From NCBI GenBank assembly GCA_017555025.1, contig JAFZHC010000053.1:24220-88219 (forward strand): a stretch of 64,000 nt of DNA, given 5' to 3'. Source of the stretch: Akkermansia sp. (GTDB lineage Bacteria > Verrucomicrobiota > Verrucomicrobiia > Verrucomicrobiales > Akkermansiaceae). This document shows positions 9,222 to 18,064 of this stretch, piece by piece; position 1 is the stretch's first letter; the number at the start of each line of letters is the position of its first letter. Under the pieces are notes generated by a model that had not been told where the DNA came from, made no database searches, and saw only the letters and a program-made list of their open reading frames with translations. Made by a program: the position numbers and the translations under genes.

Positions 9222-10433
9222 TCACCGGGCTCCGGCCGAGCGTAATTTATCGATAAGGCGGAGGCAAAGCTCCCGGTGCCAAGGTTCAACGGCTCGCTCA
9301 TGGTAATAGGTGATAGTTTCCAGCGGTGTAAACCGGCTAAAACAGGTGAAATCTTCTGTTCTCTCTTCGTAATCCTCCTCGCTTTCATCGGGGCGGCGGG
9401 GTTCGGGCGGCGCAGGAACAAAGTTCGGGTCAATACCGGCGGCAAGGAGCATGTCGAGCCGCTTTTCCACCTGCAATTTCTGTATACTCTCCGCTCGATC
9501 CTTGTTGTCGCGGTACTCCCCTACCCACGTGAGGAAAGACTGCAACAGAGTTCTACCGTCGTCAACAGCATTCAGATCGGCTTTTTTTTCGCGTAGTATG
9601 CGCTCCAGCAATTCTTCAGCGGCAGGGGTAGTGACTATCGTCTTCATGTTTTCGGCGCTCACCGTCTTGCCATGGTCAAGTGCCCACATCCAGGGGCGAG
9701 GGTCGGCAGGTTGCTTAAGCATGAGGGGGATGTCGCAAGCAAGCCCAATAATACGTTGTGTACCATTAATATCAGCCCCGTGAGCAATCAGAAAATCAGC
9801 TGTTTTGCGACGTTCTTCCCACGGAATTTCCGAACCATCATTAAAAATGCCATTAATGATAGGCGTGAGCGGAGTTTCAAGCTCCAGGGGCTCGTAATAC
9901 CCCTCCTCTATCAGTGCAAGCATGTTAGGATTACTCCCATGTGCAACCAACGCTTCTACCGCACGAAGATGCGAACTTGCAGCCGCCAGAATGGTGGGCG
10001 AGGTGCCTAGGCGCTGATTGTTCAAGTGAATATACACCATGCGTTCATCTCCGGCATGTCCGCTACGGGCAAAATGGTACAACTGCTCACGAATGTCGGC
10101 ACACGCGCCCCGCGTACCCACAACATTCTGCAGGGAATTCCAGAACCTACGCAACGGATGAACGCCACATAAGATATCTATTAGATCCGAATCGGGACCC
10201 ACAGCATCCAGACTGTCAGTAAATATCTGATACAACCTGTCATCAAACGCAGTAAGAGCACTACGCTCGTCAGAGGTCCAGTTTTCATGAAACTCAGGTG
10301 CCGCCTTCCAGGTCCAGCTCCATAGCCACACATAACAACAAAGGCACGCAATCAGTAATACGGCAAAAATCCCCGCTAACACGAGGCTGAGTTTCTTTAT
10401 CCAATGACGGCGGGTGGGTAGTTCTGTTTTCAT
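9222..10433 (-). CDS. Membrane-anchored ankyrin-repeat protein
   Basis: A 403-residue protein with a short basic N-terminus, one membrane helix (LSLVLAGIFAVLLIACLCCY, about 15-35) and an outer region with ankyrin-like repeats (SPTILAAASSHLRAVEALVA, FLIAHGADING, LLQSFLTWVGEY, MLLAAGIDPNFV). The repeats are spaced by non-repeat insertions. ATG 10433 is chosen over an in-frame TTG at 10478, which would add 15 residues. No enzymatic domain is seen. The mature part is acidic near residue 345 (DESEEDYEERTEDF). Confidence 0.8.
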   Translation of the reverse strand: MKTELPTRRHWIKKLSLVLAGIFAVLLIACLCCYVWLWSWTWKAAPEFHENWTSDERSALTAFDDRLYQIFTDSLDAVGPDSDLIDILCGVHPLRRFWNSLQNVVGTRGACADIREQLYHFARSGHAGDERMVYIHLNNQRLGTSPTILAAASSHLRAVEALVAHGSNPNMLALIEEGYYEPLELETPLTPIINGIFNDGSEIPWEERRKTADFLIAHGADINGTQRIIGLACDIPLMLKQPADPRPWMWALDHGKTVSAENMKTIVTTPAAEELLERILREKKADLNAVDDGRTLLQSFLTWVGEYRDNKDRAESIQKLQVEKRLDMLLAAGIDPNFVPAPPEPRRPDESEEDYEERTEDFTCFSRFTPLETITYYHERAVEPWHRELCLRLIDKLRSAGAR

Positions 10434-10660
10434 ATCTGTAAAGGATTGGGATGTCGGATTGCAGTTCCTCCCTGTCAATCACTAACAAGAGGATATCATA
10501 TACTTACCCACAGGGCAAGTATTATCAGCAGAAAAAACGACCTCAGTTCTCATGGTGCAAACGAAGCGAAGCCAAAGATATATTTGACAAATGCAGCGCC
10601 GGAAGATAAGGCAGGAGGAGCTGCCAAAAACAGCGCTAATATTCATCCGTTACCATTATT
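10434..10660. other. Intergenic region between divergent genes
   Basis: About 227 bases between divergent genes. It holds a possible plus-strand promoter (TTGACA at 10584-10589, 17-base spacer, weak TAAGGC) and a small GGCAG/CTGCC hairpin at 10610-10625. No tRNA or other RNA fold was recognised. Confidence 0.4.
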
Positions 10661-10891
10661 ATGTATACGAACAACGACAAAACGAGTTGGCTTACCTCGC
10701 TGCTTACCGGCTGGGGTATTAAGGAGAGCTGGGCAAAAATCATCGCCGGTGCCATCATTGGTGCTCTGTGCGCCGCAGGATTATTGACCTCAGCCTGCAA
10801 ACATGTTACCCCACAGCAACTACAACAGGCACATGAACTCTATCACGCCACTACCGGTGAGCCCTGCCTGATAACCACAGAGAACAAGTAA
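10661..10891 (+). CDS. Small membrane protein or lipoprotein, unknown
   Basis: 76 residues: a hydrophilic N-terminus, one hydrophobic segment (IIAGAIIGALCAAGLLTSAC, about 27-46) that ends in Cys like a lipobox, then a polar tail with VTPQQLQQAHELYHATTGEP. It stands alone on the plus strand between minus-strand genes. No Shine-Dalgarno. A weak promoter is visible at about 10584. I do not recognise the family; the conserved-looking HELYHATTGEPC tail makes a real gene plausible. Confidence 0.5.
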   Translation: MYTNNDKTSWLTSLLTGWGIKESWAKIIAGAIIGALCAAGLLTSACKHVTPQQLQQAHELYHATTGEPCLITTENK

Positions 10892-10912
10892 TTCCCCCAT
10901 AAACGACGGCAG

Positions 10913-10959
10913 AAAAATCCCCCTCTCGCCTTATTGAGAACAAGCGCGAAAGGGGGATT
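10913..10959 (-). terminator. Rho-independent terminator of fmt
   Basis: A 14-bp stem with one mismatch (10916-10929 with 10946-10959) lies about 30 bases after the fmt stop; on the minus strand it is followed by TTTTTC. It may also stop plus-strand transcription from the 76-residue gene. Confidence 0.75.
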
Positions 10960-10990
10960 GGTTCAGAAATGTGGGGGAGCCGTCAGTAGC

Positions 10991-11974
10991 TTACTCCTGC
11001 TCTGCGGGCAGACCAAGAATTGTACCGGGTATAATTTTGTGACCGGCAAAGAAACTTTCGGCGTTCATCTTACGGGCACCCGGGGGCTGCATGGTCATGA
11101 TTCGCACGGCACCGCCGCGAGGCCCGCCACAGGAAATAAGCATGCCGTCAGCCCCGGCCTCAAGCACCATACCGGGCTCAGCATCGACGGGCTTTTTGTA
11201 ATTGGAATAAAAATCAACGGGCGGGAAAATCTTCAATGTCTTGTCGCTGCCGGACTTGACGGAGGGATAGGTCGTATAAGTACCGGGCCAGGAATGGTAA
11301 GCGCGAATTTTACGGGCAACCTGCAGAGCCGGCTGGTGCCAATCTATCAAACCATGCTGGCGCAGCAGCTTGGGAGCGTAGGTCATGAGATTTTCATCCT
11401 GCTCCATGGGGTCGGAAGTACCGGAGCGTAGCTGATAAATAGCATCTGTCAGCGCTTCGGGAGCCAATGCTGCAAGGTCATCGTGCAGAGATTCAGCCGT
11501 CTCGGTACCACGCAGCGACAGCGAACGGCTGCAGATGATATCGCCGGCATCCAGCTTCTTCACCACATGCATGATGGTTACCCCCGTCTCGTCATCACCG
11601 GCCTCAATAGCAGCCTGAATACAGGCCGCACCGCGATGGCGCGGAAGCAGCGACGCATGAGCATTGATACAAGCCACACGGGGAACATCGATGACCTCTT
11701 GCGAGAGAATCTGACCGTATGCCATAACCACCACAATATCAGGCTCCCAGCTGCGCAACTGTTCGACAGCCTCGGCATCTCTCATACGCTCAGGCTGGTA
11801 AACAGGCAGGCCGGCTTCCATGGCGCAAACCTTAATGCGAGGGGGAGTAAGTGTCTGGTGACGACCGACAGGGCGGTCAGGCTGGGTGATAAGCCCCACC
11901 AATTCACCGGAGCTCAGCAAAGCATGAAACGATGGGATTGCGATATCCCCTGTTGCCATCATCACGATACGCAT
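10991..11974 (-). CDS. fmt: Methionyl-tRNA formyltransferase
   Basis: 327 residues. It transfers a formyl group from 10-formyl-THF to initiator Met-tRNA. The catalytic core NAHASLLPRHRGAACIQ carries Asn104 and His106, with Asp142/Asp145 in KLDAGDI. The usual Trp in 'LLPRWRGAAPIQ' is His113 here and Pro is Cys118. The C-terminal OB-like domain is present (LIDWHQPALQVARKIRAYHS). ATG 11974 is fixed by the promoter: TTGACA at 12008-12003, 16-base spacer and CATAAA at 11986-11981 place +1 exactly on the A of this ATG. An upstream in-frame TTG (12001) would lie inside the promoter. A leaderless mRNA is predicted. Confidence 0.95.
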   Translation of the reverse strand: MRIVMMATGDIAIPSFHALLSSGELVGLITQPDRPVGRHQTLTPPRIKVCAMEAGLPVYQPERMRDAEAVEQLRSWEPDIVVVMAYGQILSQEVIDVPRVACINAHASLLPRHRGAACIQAAIEAGDDETGVTIMHVVKKLDAGDIICSRSLSLRGTETAESLHDDLAALAPEALTDAIYQLRSGTSDPMEQDENLMTYAPKLLRQHGLIDWHQPALQVARKIRAYHSWPGTYTTYPSVKSGSDKTLKIFPPVDFYSNYKKPVDAEPGMVLEAGADGMLISCGGPRGGAVRIMTMQPPGARKMNAESFFAGHKIIPGTILGLPAEQE

Positions 11975-11980
11975 ACGCTC

Positions 11981-12008
11981 TTTATGCCAGAAAATCAGCA
12001 AGTGTCAA
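11981..12008 (-). promoter_or_regulatory. fmt promoter (leaderless)
   Basis: TTGACA (12008-12003), 16-base spacer, CATAAA (11986-11981). Predicted +1 is base 11974, the A of the fmt ATG. Confidence 0.7.
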
Positions 12009-12119
12009 GACATTTCGCCACAAAGAACGCAATAGAAACCAGCAGGAAGAAGCCTCGGAACTGCTGCAAAACACTCTTAGGCCCCGGCCATACCGGAGTA
12101 GCCGCCGTCACAAGCCGGC

Positions 12120-13685
12120 TCAGCTGCGGAGATTTGTCTCGTAGCGCCGGAACTCGATGGCCTCGTAGAGGTCATTGTCCGTTGGGGTATCGTGCTCGGC
12201 CAAATCAGCAATCGTGAGCGTGACACGAAGGATGCGATCAAACGCTCTGGCAGATAATCCAAATTGCTCTACAGCAGACAACAAGAGACTTTGTTGCGAG
12301 GGCGACAAGGGGCAGAAGCGGCGCAACTCACGCCCGGAAAGGCGGGCATTGCAGCTCACGCCGATGTCGGCATAACGTCGCTGCTGGCGAGCTCTTGCAG
12401 CCAGCACGCGCTCGCGAATGGCGCTGCTACACTCGCCGTCAGGGCGGGACAGCAGACCGGCCGGGTCCACCGGGGGTACTTCAATGATGATGTCGAAGCG
12501 ATCCAGCAAGGGGCCGGATATCTTGTGGCGATAGCGCTCAATGGCAGCATGATTGCAGCGGCAATGGTGACGGGGGTCACCCAGATAACCGCAGGGGCAC
12601 GGATTCATGGCCGCCACTAACATGAAATCGCAGGGAAAATCCATGCTGCCGGAGGCTCGGGAGATGGTAACGATACCACTTTCGAGCGGCTGACGCAGCG
12701 TTTCCAACGTGCGGCGGGAAAACTCCGGCAATTCATCCAGAAACAGCACACCGTGATGAGCAAGCGATATCTCACCCGGGGTAATCACTGAGCCGCCCCC
12801 CATCAGCCCCACATCGGAAATCGTATGGTGCGGAGCACGGTACGGACGGGAACGCAGCAGCCCGGCTTCGCGGGGCAACATACCGCAAACCGAATGAATA
12901 GCACTAGCCTGCAGAGCCTCATCCTGAGTAAGCGGGGGCAATATGGTAGGCAAACGTCTGGCCAGCATGCTCTTGCCACTACCGGGACTGCCGCACAGAA
13001 GAAGATTATGGCCACCGGCCGCAGCAATTTCCATAGCGCGGCGGGCATAAGGCTGCCCCTTAATTTCATCAAAATCCACGTTACCGTAATCCACCGCGGC
13101 GGGTTCTGCTGATTGCCGGGGGATAAAGCGCTCGCGCTCCAGTAACAAAGCCCAAGCCTCGGCCAGATTTTTGACGCCGTACACACTCAAACCTTCCACC
13201 ACAGCAGCCTCGGCAGCATTCTCGGCCGCGACCATCAGGTACTTACGCCCGGCAGCTCTGGCGGCTACCGCCTGGGGCAACACTCCGCGCACACCGCGCA
13301 CCATACCATCCAGCGCCAGCTCACCGATGATGCACCAATCATCCGTCAACACCGGCACACGGCGCTTTTCAGCCTCGGGCACCTCGCTGTAGTTACTCTG
13401 AATAGTCATTTCAAGCCCGAGAGCAATAGGCAAGTCAAAGCCCGGCCCCTGCTTCTTCATATCAGCCGGGGCAAGATTGACAGTCACAATCAGTTCCCCG
13501 GGGCAAAAGAAATGGCTATTTTTAAGCGCCGATGTCACACGCTGCACACTCTCACGCACGGCAGTATCCGGCAAGCCGACGATTGACATGCGGCCAACGT
13601 CCTTGACCTGCTGCATGTCAACTTCGACCATGACCTCATAGCCGTCAATGCCGTTTACTGCGGCAGAGTGCAAACGTGCTATCAT
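12120..13685 (-). CDS. YifB/ComM-family Mg-chelatase-like AAA+ ATPase
   Basis: 521 residues. The N-terminus MIARLHSAAVNGIDGYEVMV with VGLPDTAVRES is the ComM lon-protease-S5-like domain (1-170). The AAA+ module has Walker A GSPGSGKS near residue 230, Walker B GVLFLDELPEF, and the zinc-like CPCGYLGDPRHHCRC region. The C-terminus is the Mg_chelatase_C helical domain. In naturally transformable bacteria ComM is a branch-migration helicase; elsewhere its role is unclear. It lies 5 bases below the L,D-transpeptidase gene in the hflX operon. Confidence 0.92.
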   Translation of the reverse strand: MIARLHSAAVNGIDGYEVMVEVDMQQVKDVGRMSIVGLPDTAVRESVQRVTSALKNSHFFCPGELIVTVNLAPADMKKQGPGFDLPIALGLEMTIQSNYSEVPEAEKRRVPVLTDDWCIIGELALDGMVRGVRGVLPQAVAARAAGRKYLMVAAENAAEAAVVEGLSVYGVKNLAEAWALLLERERFIPRQSAEPAAVDYGNVDFDEIKGQPYARRAMEIAAAGGHNLLLCGSPGSGKSMLARRLPTILPPLTQDEALQASAIHSVCGMLPREAGLLRSRPYRAPHHTISDVGLMGGGSVITPGEISLAHHGVLFLDELPEFSRRTLETLRQPLESGIVTISRASGSMDFPCDFMLVAAMNPCPCGYLGDPRHHCRCNHAAIERYRHKISGPLLDRFDIIIEVPPVDPAGLLSRPDGECSSAIRERVLAARARQQRRYADIGVSCNARLSGRELRRFCPLSPSQQSLLLSAVEQFGLSARAFDRILRVTLTIADLAEHDTPTDNDLYEAIEFRRYETNLRS

Positions 13686-13690
13686 AACGG

Positions 13691-14335
13691 TTATTTCACA
13701 ATAACGACCGAACCAACGGCCAGCTTATCGAACAGAATGCTGCAGGCCTCCTCAGGCACACGCACACAGCCGTGCGATTCGCCCTCTCGTTGAATCACCC
13801 CGGTATGCATGCCGATGGCTCCGTTAAAACGCATCCAGTAATCCATGCGAGTACCCTCAAAACGTGTACCGGCCGGAGCCGCATCAGATGAATGGACCTT
13901 CCCCTTCACAACGTCACCGGCAGCATCCACAAAAGAGCCATAGAGCGAGGAGCGGTGCTCACGCTTTTTCTCAGTAATGCGGAAAGTACCGGGCGGGGTT
14001 TCGTGCTCGCCTTCCGTCCCCGTACAAACGGGGAAATCCATGGCAATGGTATCGTTAATATACAAGCGGCCTCGCTGCTCTTCAAGCAGAATTTCCACTC
14101 GGGAGGCCGCGGGATTGTACTGCTCAATAGCAGCGCCGCGCCAGTAGTCACGAGAACTGCGGTAGAACGGACTGGCAATGAAATCTTCAAAGGTACGGGA
14201 AACGCGCTTGTTGCGGGTAGCCTGCTCCATTTCATCACCCATCCGGTAAAAATCCTCCGGTGTAGGCTGACAGGCAGCCAGTAGCAGGGTGCACAGTAAT
14301 AAACTATATCGTTGCCTCATGAGTCGGGGTTGCAT
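13691..14335 (-). CDS. L,D-transpeptidase (YkuD domain) lipoprotein
   Basis: 214 residues with signal and lipobox LLAAC. The YkuD domain begins near residue 80 (ILLEEQRGRLYINDTIAMDF) and ends with the catalytic motif HTGVIQREGESHGCVRVP, which holds the conserved His and Cys. It would form or exchange 3-3 peptidoglycan cross-links or anchor proteins in the periplasm. ATG 14335 shares one base with the hflX stop (TGATG), so the two are coupled. ATG 14320 is an alternative start five residues in. Confidence 0.9.
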   Translation of the reverse strand: MQPRLMRQRYSLLLCTLLLAACQPTPEDFYRMGDEMEQATRNKRVSRTFEDFIASPFYRSSRDYWRGAAIEQYNPAASRVEILLEEQRGRLYINDTIAMDFPVCTGTEGEHETPPGTFRITEKKREHRSSLYGSFVDAAGDVVKGKVHSSDAAPAGTRFEGTRMDYWMRFNGAIGMHTGVIQREGESHGCVRVPEEACSILFDKLAVGSVVIVK

Positions 14336-15645
14336 CAGATTTTATAAGACTCAATTCTTGCGGCAAACTCGCGCGGCAGGATTGCCTCCACAATAGCGTC
14401 ATTCCCCTCGTACTCCGTATTGACAACCTTACCGTCACGGTGCATGATGGCAATAATGCGGCTCTCCGCCAGCGGAATACGGTAACGAGCCGTGGTGACA
14501 CGGTGCGAAAGCATTTCCACACAGGCCGCCAGCAGAGCATCCATTCCCTGCTCCGCCACTACACTAGCAGATATGCTGGGGCACTTCACGTGAGCCGCAA
14601 GAGCGGCAATCGTGCTTTCCCTCTGCTCCTCGGGAATGAGGTCCGTCTTGTTCCACACCACCACCATGGGTTTGTCTGCGGCACCCAGCTCGGCCAGCAC
14701 CTCGCAGGTTGTCTCGTAGTGGCGCAATGCCTCGCGGTCGCTTGCATCCACCACCTGAATGAGGAAATCAGCAAGCGTTGCCTCTTCAAGCGTCGATTTG
14801 AAGGCCTCTACCAAGCGGTGAGGCAGGTTGCGGATAAAGCCCACGGTATCCGTCAGCACCAGCGGCTGACCATCCGGCAATTCAATCTTGCGGCTAGTGG
14901 TATCGAGCGTAGCAAAAAGAATATTCTTGGCCAGCACATCAGCCCCGGTAATGAGGTTAAGCAAAGAAGATTTACCGGCGTTTGTGTACCCTACAATAGC
15001 AGCTGTGGGAATGCCCTGACGGTTACGTTCTTTGCGCTGAGTGCCACGCTGGCGGCGCACAACCTCCAGTTCATCACGTATGGCCTCTATACGCTCATGA
15101 GCCAGACGACGGTCCACTTCAATCTGCTTTTCACCCTCACCGCGGGCAGCGGCACCACCGCCCTTACCACCGCCGGAGCCACCACGCTGGCGGTCGAGGT
15201 GCTTCCACATACCGGCCATGCGGGGCAGAGCATACTGCATGCGTGCCAAGTCCACCTGCAGCACAGCCTCACGCGTGCGGGCACGGCTGGCAAAGATATC
15301 CAAAATCACCTCTTCACGATCCATCACCGTGACATCGAGCAGTTTTTCCCACTCGCGCTGCTGGGAGGGAGCCAGCAGGTTGTCGAAAATCACACAATCG
15401 GCATCCAGAGCGACCGCGCGGTCACGAATCACCTCAGCCTTACCCACGCCGCAGAGATATTTGGCCTGCAACTCGCGGGTAAACTCCAGGGTACTGTCGG
15501 CAATACCAATACCCAGATTGCTCACAAGGTCCTCCAGCTCAGCCAGCAGAGCAGCTCGCTCGCGGCGGGACTCACCGGGCAGCCCCAAGCCAACCAGAAG
15601 AGCGCGTTCAAACTCGCTCTCCTTTTCACGGATTTCAAACGACAT
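14335..15645 (-). CDS. hflX: GTPase HflX, ribosome-associated
   Basis: 436 residues. HflX N-terminal nucleotide-binding domain (1-200) with glycine-rich linker GGSGGGKGGGAAARGEGE at 155-172, then G1 GYTNAGKSS at 219-227, G3 DTVGF, G4 NKTD. HflX splits stalled or stressed 70S ribosomes. The short C-terminal domain typical of the family is present. A 45-residue lipoprotein gene ends 7 bases upstream, and the L,D-transpeptidase and ComM-like genes follow, giving a four-gene operon. Confidence 0.95.
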   Translation of the reverse strand: MSFEIREKESEFERALLVGLGLPGESRRERAALLAELEDLVSNLGIGIADSTLEFTRELQAKYLCGVGKAEVIRDRAVALDADCVIFDNLLAPSQQREWEKLLDVTVMDREEVILDIFASRARTREAVLQVDLARMQYALPRMAGMWKHLDRQRGGSGGGKGGGAAARGEGEKQIEVDRRLAHERIEAIRDELEVVRRQRGTQRKERNRQGIPTAAIVGYTNAGKSSLLNLITGADVLAKNILFATLDTTSRKIELPDGQPLVLTDTVGFIRNLPHRLVEAFKSTLEEATLADFLIQVVDASDREALRHYETTCEVLAELGAADKPMVVVWNKTDLIPEEQRESTIAALAAHVKCPSISASVVAEQGMDALLAACVEMLSHRVTTARYRIPLAESRIIAIMHRDGKVVNTEYEGNDAIVEAILPREFAARIESYKI

Positions 15646-15652
15646 AGGCTAA

Positions 15653-15790
15653 TCAATAAAAGCTGCGGGAAGAAGAACGGGGAACGTCGCGCAGAGCATC
15701 GCTGCTGTAAGAGTTGCAGTTGCAGTTACCGCAGGAATTGAGCACCACGGCAGAGACTACAGCGAGCACACAAATAGCTATCTTATTCAT
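15653..15790 (-). CDS. Very small Cys-rich lipoprotein
   Basis: A 45-residue frame (ATG 15790, TGA 15655-15653): MNKIAICVLAVVSAVVLNSC then GNCNCNSYSSDALRD and a Ser/Arg-rich tail. It has a basic N-terminus, hydrophobic core and lipobox LNSC, so the mature peptide is only about 26 residues with three Cys (CGNCNC). It sits directly before hflX and has a good near-leaderless promoter (TTGCAA, 17, TTCAAT). It resembles entericidin-like small lipoproteins in size only. Function unknown. Confidence 0.65.
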   Translation of the reverse strand: MNKIAICVLAVVSAVVLNSCGNCNCNSYSSDALRDVPRSSSRSFY

Positions 15791-15798
15791 ACGCAGAT

Positions 15799-15827
15799 AT
15801 TGAACTCTATTCCCCCGCTGATTGCAA
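15799..15827 (-). promoter_or_regulatory. Promoter of the small lipoprotein-hflX operon
   Basis: TTGCAA (15827-15822), 17-base spacer, TTCAAT (15804-15799); predicted +1 near 15792, two bases before the ATG. Confidence 0.5.
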
Positions 15828-15949
15828 GCCTAAAATACGCCAACAGGATGCAAAGTAAGCCCCCTACAGAACAATAACAGAAAGGGCTCCCTATGTGCCC
15901 GGTCTTATGAAAATAATGCCGAATATCCCCCACTCTGCGGGAAAAACGC

Positions 15950-15978
15950 TTGACCGCAGAGCGTACGGGCTCTATACT
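15950..15978 (+). promoter_or_regulatory. Promoter of the mannose-1-phosphate guanylyltransferase gene
   Basis: TTGACC (15950-15955), 17-base spacer, TATACT (15973-15978); predicted +1 at A15985, three bases before ATG 15988. Confidence 0.7.
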
Positions 15979-15987
15979 CTGCCCAAG

Positions 15988-17049
15988 ATGTCAAATTATG
16001 CACTGATACTGGCAGGAGGAAGCGGCACACGATTCTGGCCGCTGTCACGCAACGCAAAACCCAAGCAACTGCTCGACCTGTTCGGCAAGGGCACCATGCT
16101 GCGTCAGGCGGTGGAACGCCTCTCCGGGCTGGTTCCTGCTGAAAATATTTTCATACTGACTAACCATTTGCAGGAGGCCGAAGTGCGCCGTCAGGTGGCC
16201 GAGATTCCGGCAGAAAACATTGTTGCCGAACCGGCTCGCCGCGATACAGCACCGGCTGTTGCTCTCGGCATCGGCCTGATTGCCGCTCGCGACCCGCAGG
16301 CCAACATGATTGTCATCCCCAGCGACTCCCTCATTCTGGATGACGCCGCCTTCCGCAGTCTGGCCGAAGATGCGCTGAACCTGGCCGGCAAGGAGGCTGC
16401 GCTCATGACTATCGGCATACGCCCCACCTGGGCCTGCCCGAGCTATGGGTACATTGAGCGAGCCGGCAAGCTGACGGCAGAGGGGCTCACCCACGATTGC
16501 TATGAGGTGGTGCGATTCCGTGAAAAGCCGGATGCCACAACCGCAGCCGAATATCTGGCCAGCGGCAACTTTACTTGGAACGCCGGCATGTTTATATGGA
16601 ACGTGGAGCATGTGCGCAGCCAGCTGGCAGCACATACACCCGAGCTGGCGGACTTCATCACCCGACTGACGCAGACAGAGCAGATTACAGGTTTTATTGC
16701 CAACGAGTTCCCTGCCCTTACGCCGATATCCATCGACTTTGCACTAATGGAAAAAGCCGACCGAGTGCTGAACTTTGAGGCGACCTTCGACTGGGATGAT
16801 GTTGGCTCATGGATTTCTGTGGGTAAATATCTGCCGACCGATGAACAAGCCAATGCCAGCAACTCCCCGCTCAATGCGCTGGCCGCAACCGGTAACATTA
16901 TCTTTACAGAAAGCGGCAAACGCGTGGCTCTTGTAGGGGTGGACGACCTCATTGTGGTGGACACCGGCGATGCCCTGCTGGTAGCCCGTAAAGACCGGGC
17001 GGACGACATTAAGAAAATCGTGGCGCAACTTCCCGAAACGCTTGTTTAA
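15988..17049 (+). CDS. manC: Mannose-1-phosphate guanylyltransferase (GDP-mannose pyrophosphorylase)
   Basis: 353 residues. It makes GDP-mannose from mannose-1-phosphate and GTP for surface glycans. The signature LAGGSGTRFWPLSR is at the N-terminus with KPKQLLDL after it; FWPLSR is typical of guanylyl- and not uridylyltransferases. Other family motifs are EPARRDTAPA, PSDSL and FDWDDVGSW. It is the short type without a phosphomannose isomerase domain. ATG 15988 is fixed by the promoter three bases upstream and by the conserved N-terminus; an earlier in-frame ATG (15895) would lie upstream of the promoter. ruvX follows 4 bases after the stop. Confidence 0.92.
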   Translation: MSNYALILAGGSGTRFWPLSRNAKPKQLLDLFGKGTMLRQAVERLSGLVPAENIFILTNHLQEAEVRRQVAEIPAENIVAEPARRDTAPAVALGIGLIAARDPQANMIVIPSDSLILDDAAFRSLAEDALNLAGKEAALMTIGIRPTWACPSYGYIERAGKLTAEGLTHDCYEVVRFREKPDATTAAEYLASGNFTWNAGMFIWNVEHVRSQLAAHTPELADFITRLTQTEQITGFIANEFPALTPISIDFALMEKADRVLNFEATFDWDDVGSWISVGKYLPTDEQANASNSPLNALAATGNIIFTESGKRVALVGVDDLIVVDTGDALLVARKDRADDIKKIVAQLPETLV

Positions 17050-17053
17050 GCAC

Positions 17054-17464
17054 ATGCACCCTGCTCTCGGTATTGATTTCGGCCAGGCTCGCATCGGCAT
17101 CGCAGCGACTGATCCCTGCGGCATACTGGCACACCCGGTGGAGAGTATTCACCTCAACAAGACAGAACCGCTGGGGCGCATAGCCGAACTGGTGGCGCAG
17201 AAGGGAATCCGCACGCTGGTGTTGGGGCTCCCTCTGCGCATGGATGGCACGGAGGGTACGGCCTGCGAAAAAGTGCGAGCATTCGGCAAAAAGCTGACAG
17301 CTCGCTTTCCGGAACTGCCGCTCATCTATGTCGATGAGTTCCTTACGACCACGGTAGCACAGGAAAAACTGCACCAGGCGGGCAAGAAGGCTAAAAACTT
17401 CAAACCCATTATCGACCAAGCAGCGGCTGTTGAAATTCTCAATACCTGGCTGGAGAACATCTGA
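17054..17464 (+). CDS. ruvX: YqgF/RuvX-family putative pre-16S rRNA nuclease
   Basis: 136 residues, RNase H-like fold: LGIDFGQARIG (first Asp), LVLGLPLRMDG, FLTTTVAQ after YVDE (Glu), and IIDQAAAVEILNTWL (last Asp). All acidic residues of the family are present. Members process the 5' end of 16S rRNA or resolve Holliday junctions; which applies here cannot be told. ATG 17054 is preferred to an in-frame TTG at 17042, which overlaps the upstream gene. Its 3' end converges with the minus-strand gene ending at 17488. Confidence 0.9.
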   Translation: MHPALGIDFGQARIGIAATDPCGILAHPVESIHLNKTEPLGRIAELVAQKGIRTLVLGLPLRMDGTEGTACEKVRAFGKKLTARFPELPLIYVDEFLTTTVAQEKLHQAGKKAKNFKPIIDQAAAVEILNTWLENI

Positions 17465-17487
17465 GCATAGAACTTTCCCCTGCTCAC

Positions 17488-18063
17488 TCAGGGTTCCGTA
17501 CCACTCAGCAGATACAATACGCTGGCCAGCACGGTGCCGGTTGCGGCATCGTGCACGGCAATACGAGCCGCATACAAGTCGCCGCTCCGCCCTCGCAGAT
17601 TGTGTAGTTTTACTGCGGGTTGCAACGGCAGTTTGCCATCACTCCGGCGGGCTTGCGTGACCGGTAGCGGGCGATATCGTTCCGTATTTCCCGCCGCGTC
17701 CATCAAGGCCGAGCTACCGGTTGCAAGCGACCAGACGGAGAAAGAATAAGCAGGGCGAATGGGATTCCCCCAGTACAGCAATTCATAACAATCGGGAGCA
17801 TACTCCCGCACACGAATAACCGGCAAGCGGGCAGCCAGCGCATCAGCCACCTGATGATTCGCCGCATAGGGCGCAAAGCATATCGATTCCTCCGGCAAAA
17901 CATGGTGCCGGATTTTGGCTTCCATCTCAGCTTGTGCCAACAGCCATCTACCCACAACAACAAACACTACCAATGTTACACAAGCAGCAACAGCAAGTGC
18001 TACCGCATGCGGCAACCACACGCGGCGCTCAGGCAATAGTGAGTAGCATAAACGGCGAAACAT
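17488..18063 (-). CDS. Hypothetical single-TM protein
   Basis: 191 residues. A basic N-terminus, one membrane helix (AVALAVAACVTLVVFVVV, about 20-38), then an outer domain with no family I recognise (VIRVREYAPDCYELLYWG; SYLL-like C-terminus VLASVLYLLSGTEP). It starts one base after the ruvA stop, so it is cotranscribed with ruvA; no functional link to recombination is evident. Confidence 0.65.
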   Translation of the reverse strand: MFRRLCYSLLPERRVWLPHAVALAVAACVTLVVFVVVGRWLLAQAEMEAKIRHHVLPEESICFAPYAANHQVADALAARLPVIRVREYAPDCYELLYWGNPIRPAYSFSVWSLATGSSALMDAAGNTERYRPLPVTQARRSDGKLPLQPAVKLHNLRGRSGDLYAARIAVHDAATGTVLASVLYLLSGTEP

Positions 18064-18064
18064 C

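Noticed and set aside
14440..15741. A 433-codon frame antisense to hflX
   Set aside because: hflX has all GTPase motifs; the reverse frame shows none.
17462..17486. TGAGCA...TGCTCA hairpin between ruvX and the convergent gene
   Set aside because: Six-base stem with 13-base loop and no T-run; too weak to call a terminator.
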